A model generated the notes under the pieces. That model saw only the letters and a list, made by a program, of their open reading frames with translations. It made no database searches and had not been told where the DNA came from. A DNA stretch of 24,426 nucleotides from an uncultured Verrucomicrobiota bacterium (GTDB lineage Bacteria; Verrucomicrobiota; Kiritimatiellia; RFP12; UBA1067). Shown here one piece after another: positions 7,606 through 14,735 of the stretch; the stretch's first letter is position 1, and the number at the start of each line of letters is the position of its first letter. The stretch covers positions 1-24,426 of the forward strand of contig CAMPAA010000014.1 in the NCBI GenBank assembly GCA_946631345.1, read 5' to 3'. The position numbers and the translations under genes are program-made.

Positions 7606-7699
7606 TCGGACGTCATGTCTGGGGCCTAGGACCGCGAGAGGGGATCGGAAGATTCTGGGTAGCGGTACCCGGCGTGACCAAAAGTCAAGCCTGACGGTG
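7606..7699 (+). repeat. Right copy of the perfect 94-bp inverted repeat; leader of right operon
   Basis: It is identical to the reverse complement of 5357-5450 over all 94 bases and diverges immediately outside. It ends 62 bases before the ATG at 7762. No sigma70-like promoter comparable to the one beside the left copy was found in 7344-7605; the best candidate (TTAGAA-18-TAAATA, ending near 7594) matches only 3 of 6 bases in each box. Confidence 0.95.
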
Positions 7700-7761
7700 T
7701 GAGAAGCCGGACGGCGTGCGCCGGACGAGTTCTAGAACAATAAACAAAGGAAAAAACAGTA

Positions 7762-8889
7762 ATGAAGAAACTGATGATTCTTGGTGCTATCGCCGCCGCT
7801 ACGGCTGGTTATGGTGCCGAAGCGTCGTACCTGGCTCAGGTTTACGATGCAACGCTCACGGTCAAGACCGGGGTGTGCAAGGAAGGTAAGGCTACTGCCG
7901 CAACTGTCAAGTACTACGAGTCCATCTACGGCACTGGCGGCAGCCTGTTCGAGAGGGGTGAAGAGGCTGGCTTCCGCAAGCAGGCCACGATCAAGATCGC
8001 TGGCGTGTTCTGGGGTTGCGAGTGCGAGACGATTGCCGACCCCCGTTGGCGCCGTTATCGCCCTGTGAATGGCGGTGGCCGTTCCCTCGGTGGTTATGCT
8101 TTCTGGAATCAGACGGCTGACACCTACTATGTCATCCCGAACACCGTGTTCGGCTGGGCGCTCCTGAACCGCATTGACAACGACTTCAAGAAGGTCGAGG
8201 GTGCATGGGTTCTCGCGAACAATGTTGATCCGCAGGCGCTCTACCTCATGGGTGCCGGTTTCGGCAAGGCTTCGGTCGCAGCCGTAACCTGCCGCAGCAT
8301 CATCAACAACATCTCCGGCAACTTCGCGGGCTTCCGCATGCCTGGCACGGATGATCTCGTTGGTAGCTGCCCCTACTGCGGTATCGGTGACTGCTCCATT
8401 GAGCCGTTCTGCGACACCTGCGGCGGCTGGATCGACAACACCGACCTGACGGCCGCCTACGGTACGTGGAAGATCAAGTTCAACACCTCCGCCGCTAACA
8501 AGCTGAAGAGGACCACTCGCATCACGCAGTCCTACAAGTTCAAGAAGGCTGGCAACCTCGCCGCCGTTCTGGAGCGCATGGAGAACTGGGCTATCCTCAT
8601 GGATCGCTTCGGCGCTGCGGACGATGATGATACGGATCATGGTGAGCCGATTGACTGCGACACGCTCAAGGTTGCCTACACCTACGGTATCGACAGCAGC
8701 CTCAGCATCGTTGACGGCGAGGTCGTGGATGCGGCCGGCGATGCAGTCGAAGCGGATGAGGAGTACTACCTCTCCATCCTCGGCTACAGCCTGTACGAGA
8801 AGGAAGAAGGTGAGTCCGATGTCACGCCGATCATCGACATCGAAGAGCTGCTCAATCTGGTTGTTGAATGCTCCGACGATGAGTCGTGA
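7762..8889 (+). CDS. Secreted Cys-containing protein with acidic C-terminus, first gene of right operon
   Basis: This 375-residue protein starts at an ATG preceded by AAAGGAAAA. The signal peptide is MKKLMILGAIAAATAGYGA. Visible motifs are QVYDATLTVKT (26-36), WGCEC (84-88), AGFGKAS (165-171), SCPYCG (202-207) with a second pair CDTCGG (217-222), and GTWKIKFN (234-241). The last about 75 residues are strongly acidic. The protein at 18892 shares these motifs in the same order (QVYDVKITVKT, WGCDC, AGFGKL, CTFCG, GTWSIKYN), and the first gene of the left operon shares the GTWK end. No known domain is recognised. The four-cysteine cluster could bind metal or form disulfides; export favours disulfides. 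It sits directly behind the 94-bp leader repeat. Confidence 0.9.
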   Translation: MKKLMILGAIAAATAGYGAEASYLAQVYDATLTVKTGVCKEGKATAATVKYYESIYGTGGSLFERGEEAGFRKQATIKIAGVFWGCECETIADPRWRRYRPVNGGGRSLGGYAFWNQTADTYYVIPNTVFGWALLNRIDNDFKKVEGAWVLANNVDPQALYLMGAGFGKASVAAVTCRSIINNISGNFAGFRMPGTDDLVGSCPYCGIGDCSIEPFCDTCGGWIDNTDLTAAYGTWKIKFNTSAANKLKRTTRITQSYKFKKAGNLAAVLERMENWAILMDRFGAADDDDTDHGEPIDCDTLKVAYTYGIDSSLSIVDGEVVDAAGDAVEADEEYYLSILGYSLYEKEEGESDVTPIIDIEELLNLVVECSDDES

Positions 8890-8929
8890 TCACGGGCAAA
8901 ACCCATAAACACTCACGTTGATGAGTCCG

Positions 8930-8959
8930 GCGGGGGGAAGGTGGAAACCGACCCCCCGC
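8930..8959 (+). promoter_or_regulatory. GC-rich intercistronic hairpin, right operon
   Basis: GCGGGGGG (8930-8937) pairs perfectly with CCCCCCGC (8952-8959) over a 14-base loop. It lies between the Cys-protein gene and the parvulin gene, with no U-tract after it. It is the positional counterpart of the hairpin at 4360-4393 and may limit read-through or stabilise the upstream message. Confidence 0.55.
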
Positions 8960-9000
8960 TGTTGTATGAGAACCAAACATATACGAAAGAAGGTGCATAG

Positions 9001-10110
9001 ATGAATTGGTGGAAGGTGATGATGGCCATGGCCATCTGTTCGGCGTTTCTGGGATGCTCTAAGTCCGAGCCGGCGAAGAAGAACGCGGACAAGGGATCCG
9101 GCTCGCCGCTTCTGGCAACAATAAAGGACGGCGACGTAATGGTGAAGGTGGGAACAAACGGGTTCACCAAGGCCGACTTCACGCGGCTTGTTGCACTAAA
9201 GAAACAGTCGCTGAACATGGCTGTGCGCGACCAGCTCAAGCGCGACCTGAACGGCGCGGCGGTGGAGCTGCAGATATTGGCCACATATCCAAGCAAGGTA
9301 TCGGTTGATGGCGTGATCAGGGACTATGCGGCATCCAACGGAATCGCCGCCACGCCAAAGCAGGTGGAGGAGATGCGCAGCACGTTCCAGAAGTCGTGCA
9401 AGAAGCCGTTCGTGTCGTGGAACACGTTCGCAAAGGGATTTACGGGCGACGCCCGCATCGAGCTGGACTCGGAGATAGCCCGCATGGCGCTCTTGACGGC
9501 TGTTCGCGAAAGGCATTTCAAGGATCATCCGGTGACGGTGACCGACGCAGAGACGGCGGACTGCGAAAAGTGGATAGCCCGGTACAACGAAAGGGCGGCG
9601 CAGACAAACGCCGTCATATGGGCCAACGCATCTAACATCTGGCACCAGATTGTCGAGAACAAGATTTCGTTCGAAGATGCCGCCAACAAGTACAACCAGG
9701 ACGAAAGCGAGCCGGAAAACGGCGAATGGGCCGCTTTCACGCTCGACGGCTTCAATGACGAGCCGGAACTCAAGAAGCGCATCGAGGGCATGAAGGTCGG
9801 CGAAATCACCCCGCCCATCGAGGGCGACAACGGAATGATGATCTTGAAGCTCGTGGAGATCGAGAGGCAGGAGAACGGCGGGGAGCCGCGGTATGTCTTG
9901 GCGCGCATATTCTTCCGCCTTCCGGAGTTCTACGAAACAGTCGCCACGGCGGAGCTTAAGAAGGAGATGTTCAAGACAAAGTCCAACAAACAGTTCGTGA
10001 AGTTCGTGGAGGGACTTGTGAAGGCGGCCAATGTGGAGATCGTCTGCGACAAGAAGGTTTTCGAAGAGGCTAAGCAGGCGCTCAAGTTCCCGACCGCCTC
10101 AATGCTGTGA
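9001..10110 (+). CDS. Parvulin-type peptidyl-prolyl isomerase lipoprotein (SurA/PrsA-like)
   Basis: This 369-residue protein has a short N-terminal signal ending in a lipobox-like AFLGC, so Cys19 is the likely lipidated residue; Ser20 at +2 would favour the outer membrane by the E. coli rule. A helical chaperone region spans about 55-185. A parvulin-like domain lies at about 205-300 (ASNIWHQIVENKISFEDAA...NGEWAAFTLDGF...MKVGEITPPIEGDNGMMILKLVEIE). A short C-terminal extension follows. AAGGTG is nine bases upstream of the ATG. It is second in its operon, like the parvulin in the left operon, but is lipid-anchored rather than freely secreted. It likely helps fold the exported Cys-containing products encoded around it; catalytic competence is unverified. 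Confidence 0.88.
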   Translation: MNWWKVMMAMAICSAFLGCSKSEPAKKNADKGSGSPLLATIKDGDVMVKVGTNGFTKADFTRLVALKKQSLNMAVRDQLKRDLNGAAVELQILATYPSKVSVDGVIRDYAASNGIAATPKQVEEMRSTFQKSCKKPFVSWNTFAKGFTGDARIELDSEIARMALLTAVRERHFKDHPVTVTDAETADCEKWIARYNERAAQTNAVIWANASNIWHQIVENKISFEDAANKYNQDESEPENGEWAAFTLDGFNDEPELKKRIEGMKVGEITPPIEGDNGMMILKLVEIERQENGGEPRYVLARIFFRLPEFYETVATAELKKEMFKTKSNKQFVKFVEGLVKAANVEIVCDKKVFEEAKQALKFPTASML

Positions 10111-10130
10111 CGGGAGGAATACCGATTGGA

Positions 10131-11933
10131 ATGATGCGCCGCCTTACAGTTCTTGCGATAGCCACGCTGGCCATCCTGCGGGGGGATTCCTACGAAATCC
10201 GCCCTGCAGCGGAGGCAAACGCCGTTTCGGTCGTGCAGTTCGCCCCTGCGCCGCTCGGCGCGAGCGCGTTGCTGTACGGAGGGAACCGGCTCGCCCTTTT
10301 CGCGGGCGACGGCTCCAGCATCGACCCGGTGTGGTGGAAACCCGACGGCAGATTCAGGCTCTCGCACCAGGGCGGGAAGGCCCATGTCAATGCGAAGGAC
10401 TGGATGAAGGCCGGCCCGGCGGAGTTCCTCTTCGATGCGTCAGGCCGGCTCACCGCGTTCAGGCGCAACGCTGGGGATGCGCAGAGAGAGAGGGATTCGG
10501 CTGTTGTTGCCCCCAGAGGCAGGCTCACGCTCAGGCAATGCTGGCCCAGGGAAAAGCCGCAGGGTGACTTCTGGAAGGGGACGTCCCGCATGAGGCTCGG
10601 CTACCGCAACCCGAACGCGGCAGGCACACTCTTCGCGGAGCTTGCCGTCCTCGCCTTGGCGGGGTTGGCCTTTCTGCCGGGCCTCTGGATGCGGATTTTG
10701 TCTGGCGCAGGGCTTGCCGCATCGCTGACGGCGCTTTTCCTCACGGAGTCGCGCGGCTCTTTCGTGGGCTTCTGCCTCGGGGCGATGATTCTGGCGTTCA
10801 CCGCCGTTGCCCGTCGGTTCTCGTTCAGGAAAGCGGCGTTCTGGGGATGCGCCGTCGCACTTGTGGCGGGGCTTGCGGCGATGGGCGCGTTCGGCGACCG
10901 GTTCGGGAGGAATCTTCTCGAGCGAGGCGAAGGCAACATGCTGCGGATGGAGTGCTGGAAGGCCGCCCCGGCGATGATGGCGGCGGCGCCGGACGGATGG
11001 GGTGAAAAATGCGGTCAGGCGTACTGCGACTGGTTCCAGCCGTTGGGTAGTTACCATCCCCAGACATGGCTCTTCAACAGCCATCTAACCTGGATGGTGG
11101 AGCATGGCTGGGATTTCCGGTTTGCCTACTGCTCCGGGTGGTTCATGCTGCTGATCGTTCTGGGCATGATGTCAAAGCGCTCCAAAGCGGCTGTTTCTGC
11201 GCTGGCGCTTTGGATGGCGTTCGCGGTCGCGATGTGGTTCAGCACCGTCGGGCATTGCTGGACGCTATGGATTCTCCCGGCATGCACGCTCCCGCTGGCG
11301 GCGTTCAGGCGTTCCGGAGGCAGGATGCCGCATATGCGGTGCATTGCGGAAGCGATAGTCCTTGCTTTTGCGTTCGGTGCAGCGGTCTGCATAATCATCG
11401 GGGTGCATGGCGGCAGGGCGCTCGGAAAGATGCCGACAATGGTTCGGCACGATAGCGGCGTGACCACGGTCGGCGGAGGCAATCCGAAGACATGGGTGCT
11501 GCGCGACGACCATGTGCTGTCGATGGGCATGACCGGCGCATTCGGGCATGAACTGCGCGATTTCCTGCGGCGCAATCCGAAATTCGGGATGGTGGCGGTG
11601 ACGGAGGATATCGGCAGGATTCCGGCGGATGTGGATGCTCTTGTCGCATCCGGCGATGCCGCCAGAGAGTACATGAAGGAATATCTGCTCCGCGCAAAGG
11701 AAAAGAATCCGCATGCCGTGAAGCGGCTTGTGCTTGTTTCGCCGGCGTTCCCTCTGCGCGCGATTCCGCCCTCTGTCGCCGCAAAGACGAAACTGCTGTT
11801 CCTTTCCGGCGAGCTGGTAAAGCCTCTGTATCTGAAAGAAGGAGCCAATGCCCCTGCTTGGGCTAAGTTCGTGCCGGGCGCTGGAATGTACATGCCGGAC
11901 TGGATGGACATTGCGTTCAAGGAGGGCAGATGA
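10131..11933 (+). CDS. O-antigen ligase/polymerase-like membrane protein (Wzy_C type) with extra C-terminal domain
   Basis: This is a multi-spanning inner-membrane protein of 600 residues from the ATG at 10131. The frame can also start at GTG 10107, overlapping the previous stop; GGGAGGA at 10112-10118 favours the ATG. After one N-terminal hydrophobic segment come about 130 soluble residues, then GYRNPNAAG, several membrane segments, TESRGSF and the periplasmic-loop pattern LFNSHLTWMVEHGW. These match the ligase/polymerase superfamily, which includes WaaL-type ligases and PglL-type protein O-oligosaccharyltransferases. From about residue 426 a soluble tail of about 175 residues (LVLVSPAFPLRA) is not recognised. 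The N-terminal membrane bundle looks shorter than usual. No sugar genes are nearby, so glycosylation of a secreted neighbour is plausible but inferred. Confidence 0.72.
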   Translation: MMRRLTVLAIATLAILRGDSYEIRPAAEANAVSVVQFAPAPLGASALLYGGNRLALFAGDGSSIDPVWWKPDGRFRLSHQGGKAHVNAKDWMKAGPAEFLFDASGRLTAFRRNAGDAQRERDSAVVAPRGRLTLRQCWPREKPQGDFWKGTSRMRLGYRNPNAAGTLFAELAVLALAGLAFLPGLWMRILSGAGLAASLTALFLTESRGSFVGFCLGAMILAFTAVARRFSFRKAAFWGCAVALVAGLAAMGAFGDRFGRNLLERGEGNMLRMECWKAAPAMMAAAPDGWGEKCGQAYCDWFQPLGSYHPQTWLFNSHLTWMVEHGWDFRFAYCSGWFMLLIVLGMMSKRSKAAVSALALWMAFAVAMWFSTVGHCWTLWILPACTLPLAAFRRSGGRMPHMRCIAEAIVLAFAFGAAVCIIIGVHGGRALGKMPTMVRHDSGVTTVGGGNPKTWVLRDDHVLSMGMTGAFGHELRDFLRRNPKFGMVAVTEDIGRIPADVDALVASGDAAREYMKEYLLRAKEKNPHAVKRLVLVSPAFPLRAIPPSVAAKTKLLFLSGELVKPLYLKEGANAPAWAKFVPGAGMYMPDWMDIAFKEGR

Positions 11934-13813
11934 GGAAAATAACGGCCATCCTCCCCTTTCTTGCCCTCTCCGCTTTTGGTGCGGAAGCATCCATCGAGTG
12001 TTCGGGGTGCGAAAGCATCTCCCTGCCGCCGCTGAACGGTGCCGATACGGTCGCCGTGAAGCCCGCCTATCGGTGGTCGCAGGGCGAAGCGGAGACGAAC
12101 AAGGTCGATATCCTCATTGCATACGACGCCTCTGCCATGGCTTGGCTTTCGGCAAACGGATGCGGCACCCCGGAGGAGTTCGCCCGGACAGAGGTCGATT
12201 GCGTCAATGCCGGTCTCGCCAATACCGGCCTTGACCGGCTCTTCACGTTCCGTTTTGCGGGTGCAAGGGCGGTGGCCGCCGACTTTTCGGCGAAAAAGAT
12301 AAAGACCACGCTCGTAAACTTCATCGGCTCCGTCAATGCCAAGACCGATGCGGAGAGGGCCGCCGTCGCGGAAGTGCGGGCCTTGCGCGACACCATGGCT
12401 GCGGACGTCGTGGCGGTGCTGGTGGATCTCAACGAGAAATCGACCTACGGCATATCCTACAAGTTCCTCAAGGAGGATCTCAGCTCGCGCGGGCTGGAGG
12501 AACTGGCCCAGCACGGCTACTGCGTGTGCGACATAACCACGCTCAAGGACAGGTTCACTCTCATGCACGAGCTGGGGCACATATTCGGGGCTGGGCATGA
12601 CGACGAGCAGTTCTCCGATCCGGGGCCGCAGCTCATGGAATACTCCTCCGGCTACAGGTTCGAGGCCGACGGTGTGCTGCACACGACGGTGATGGGGATT
12701 ACGTCATCCGCCGGAAAGGCGTTCATCCGCTGGCCGTTCTTTTCGTCGCCGCTATACACATTCGGTGAGAACGGCCCGGTCGTGGGGACCGTGAAGCGTA
12801 ACGACAACACGCGCACCCTGCGGGAAACATACCACATCATAGCCAACTACCGCGTGGCTTCGCCATTGCCGGAAAGCCAAGGATCAGCTGCGGATTCCGC
12901 AGACGGCGACGGCATCAGCCTTTCGGTAGAACGGATTTCCGGGAGCGGCGGCGCGGTAGCGGATGGCTCAACCGTGCAGACAGTGCGCTATGTCAACGAA
13001 ACGTTCCGAATCACCGCTTCGGCATCCGGCGACAGCAAAGCGACCGTTAAGGTGAAGGGTCTGCCAAGTGGAATGAAGTATTCTGCAAAGACCGGGCTGA
13101 TAACCGGCTACCCCAAGAAGGCAGGAAGCTACGGCGTCACGGTAACGGCAAGATGCAGAGGATTCGAGACCGTCACACGACAGTTCACCGTTCTGGTGGA
13201 AGGGGGCCCCGCATCGCTGCCAGGCACCTATGTGGGCCTGGCGGAGGCGGACGGCGAATCTTCGGTTCTCACATTCACGGTGGCAGCCACAGGGAAAGTG
13301 ACGCTGAAAGGCCGCATCAAAGGGAAGAACCGCACATTCAGGGCGGCAGGGATGGAGTCCGCATCGACTATGGAAGATGGAGGTACGGCATTCACGGTGC
13401 GGCCCGAAGCGAAGGTCGGTGGGGAGTCGAAATCGCTCGAACTGTCCATATCGGATCGTATCGCCGGTTCTTCCGGATTTTCAGGCCTGTTGCGCCAGAT
13501 CCCGTGGGGGCGCAAGGATATTTCCGCGCCGAGGATTGCAAAGACGTTCTCGGTCGAGGCAGGCGATTTCCAGTGCCGGATCAGGAGCAACGGACGTGCG
13601 AGATTGAGCGGCAGAGTGGCCGGCGCGATGGTGTCCGGGATGTTCCAGCTTGTGCCTGAGAATCCTTGGGATACTGGAGATGGCTCGGTTTTCATTCTGC
13701 CGGTCTCGTTTCCAGCAAAGAAGTCATTTCCGGGATTCGCCGGCGAACTTCGTTTTAGGATTTCCGTCGGCGCCGACGGAAAAGTTTCGAGGATAGAATG
13801 GATGGGAGAATGA
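11930..13813 (+). CDS. Secreted metzincin-type zinc metalloprotease with Ig-like and C-terminal beta domains
   Basis: This 627-residue protein overlaps the previous gene by 4 bases (ATGA). The signal peptide is MRKITAILPFLALSAFGAEA. The catalytic domain is at about 55-310, with zinc motif HELGHIFGAGHD (ligands His213, His217, His223; base Glu214) and a candidate Met-turn at VMGIT (Met255), as in reprolysin-like (M12-type) peptidases. A He_PIG Ig-like domain at about 345-425 has LPSGMKYSAKTGLITGYP. A C-terminal beta region (430-627) starts GTYVGLAEADG and resembles the end of the 919-residue protein at 313-3072. Catalytic residues look complete. Maturation or turnover of co-encoded secreted proteins is an inference; nutrient degradation is an alternative. 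Confidence 0.88.
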   Translation: MRKITAILPFLALSAFGAEASIECSGCESISLPPLNGADTVAVKPAYRWSQGEAETNKVDILIAYDASAMAWLSANGCGTPEEFARTEVDCVNAGLANTGLDRLFTFRFAGARAVAADFSAKKIKTTLVNFIGSVNAKTDAERAAVAEVRALRDTMAADVVAVLVDLNEKSTYGISYKFLKEDLSSRGLEELAQHGYCVCDITTLKDRFTLMHELGHIFGAGHDDEQFSDPGPQLMEYSSGYRFEADGVLHTTVMGITSSAGKAFIRWPFFSSPLYTFGENGPVVGTVKRNDNTRTLRETYHIIANYRVASPLPESQGSAADSADGDGISLSVERISGSGGAVADGSTVQTVRYVNETFRITASASGDSKATVKVKGLPSGMKYSAKTGLITGYPKKAGSYGVTVTARCRGFETVTRQFTVLVEGGPASLPGTYVGLAEADGESSVLTFTVAATGKVTLKGRIKGKNRTFRAAGMESASTMEDGGTAFTVRPEAKVGGESKSLELSISDRIAGSSGFSGLLRQIPWGRKDISAPRIAKTFSVEAGDFQCRIRSNGRARLSGRVAGAMVSGMFQLVPENPWDTGDGSVFILPVSFPAKKSFPGFAGELRFRISVGADGKVSRIEWMGE

Positions 13814-13814
13814 A

Positions 13815-14735
13815 ATGAACAGGATATGCACATGTTGCTGCCTAACGGCTGTTGTTGCATTTACCGCAACGGCGGCGAGCGTCTTTGAAACCAACCTGCA
13901 GCGGACCGACCCGGAAACGTTCATGCCCATAGGCATGACCTGCCCGTATTGCAGCGGATCGTTCGACCTGCCGGACGGATGGTGGAGCGGCAACTGGACG
14001 CGGCGCGCATACACGACGATCACCATTGTCGATAAGGATGGCGCATCGGTTGGAACCGCTATCATCGACACTGGGAAAATCGATTCGAGCGGCAAAGTGC
14101 CGGTGAAGGTCTATGTACTGAAATTCCTCGATCAGTCGCAGTGCATTGAGACGGATCGGCCATATCCGGTGGACGATTCCGGCAATGTAGTCGTGCGCGG
14201 AGGAACTCTGAACCTGACAATTACGCCGAACGGCGAAGTGAACGGCACGGTGGACGGCTACAGGGTCGGCGGCAGCGTGCCGCAGGGCGGCGGCGATACG
14301 TTCGAGCATGGCACGCATTCCGTCAAGGTGACGGCGGGCGGCTACACCCTCAACCCCAACTACCGTCTGATTGGCGATGCACTTCCGGCGGAGGTTTCCG
14401 TGATAACGAGGGAAACCGGGAAATGGAACTGCGGCAAGGCGGCAACTCTCAAGTACAAGAGGAGCAAAGCAACGGGAGAATACGTGCTGACAGGTCTCGG
14501 CGACTGGACGAAGCCCAACACGTCAAGGCTCACGCTAAAGCTCAACGCCCGCAAAGGTACGTTCACCGGTTCGTTCAAGGCTTATGCAACAAATGCGGAC
14601 AATGTTGCCCCCGGCAAGAAACCGAAACTAAAGAGCTACTCGTTCAAGGTTTCGGGAACACTCGAAGGGAGTGTGGGCATCGGCACGGCGACATGCAAGG
14701 CTCTCAAGGCCGAATGGCCGGTGGTGATTGAATGA
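13815..14735 (+). CDS. Secreted CPYC-motif protein, paralogue of 17867-18856
   Basis: This 306-residue protein starts one base after the previous stop, with GGGAGA five bases before the ATG. The signal peptide is Cys-rich (MNRICTCCCLTAVVAFTATA). CPYC is at 43-46 and is followed by GWWSGNW and a beta-rich body (TTITIVDKDGASVGTA). The C-terminal third carries WNCGKA, FTGSFKAYATN, KPKLKSYSFKVSG and GIGTATCKALKA, and is closely similar to the protein at 17867. No database family is recognised. CPYC is the glutaredoxin/Zn-ribbon style motif, but a redox fold is not evident here, so it may bind metal, form a disulfide, or be a client of the thioredoxin-like neighbours. Its stop overlaps the next start. 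Confidence 0.85.
   Translation: MNRICTCCCLTAVVAFTATAASVFETNLQRTDPETFMPIGMTCPYCSGSFDLPDGWWSGNWTRRAYTTITIVDKDGASVGTAIIDTGKIDSSGKVPVKVYVLKFLDQSQCIETDRPYPVDDSGNVVVRGGTLNLTITPNGEVNGTVDGYRVGGSVPQGGGDTFEHGTHSVKVTAGGYTLNPNYRLIGDALPAEVSVITRETGKWNCGKAATLKYKRSKATGEYVLTGLGDWTKPNTSRLTLKLNARKGTFTGSFKAYATNADNVAPGKKPKLKSYSFKVSGTLEGSVGIGTATCKALKAEWPVVIE

Larger units (their letters stand above)
5357..7699. mobile_element. Candidate invertible DNA segment (inverted-repeat-bounded recombinase cassette)
   Basis: Perfect 94-bp inverted repeats at 5357-5450 and 7606-7699 enclose about 2.15 kb. The enclosed DNA contains one intact tyrosine recombinase gene and otherwise only repeats and regulatory-looking DNA. Each repeat directly precedes a divergent operon, in the same orientation relative to that operon. 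Recombination between the repeats would invert the interior and swap the sequences upstream of the two operons. Tyrosine-recombinase-driven invertible segments are established in gut bacteria. That this one inverts is inference, and no target-site duplication or att site was recognised. Confidence 0.6.

Noticed and set aside
7606..7699. Known riboswitch class in the leader repeat
   Set aside because: I compared it by eye with remembered conserved cores (for example SAM, c-di-GMP, guanidine, fluoride) and found no convincing match.
5357..7699. Classical insertion sequence with terminal inverted repeats
   Set aside because: The enclosed enzyme is a tyrosine recombinase, not a DDE transposase, and I see no flanking target duplication.
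7732..8640. Long minus-strand frame opposite the first right-operon gene
   Set aside because: The plus strand encodes a signal peptide, a ribosome site and motifs shared with a paralogue; the opposite frame has none.
8930..8959. Rho-independent terminator after the first right-operon gene
   Set aside because: The stem is strong but no U-tract follows, and the next gene lies on the same strand with its own ribosome site; kept as an intercistronic hairpin.
11126..12682. 518-codon minus-strand frame
   Set aside because: It lies across two well-supported plus-strand genes, one with an intact metzincin motif, and has no coherent domain.
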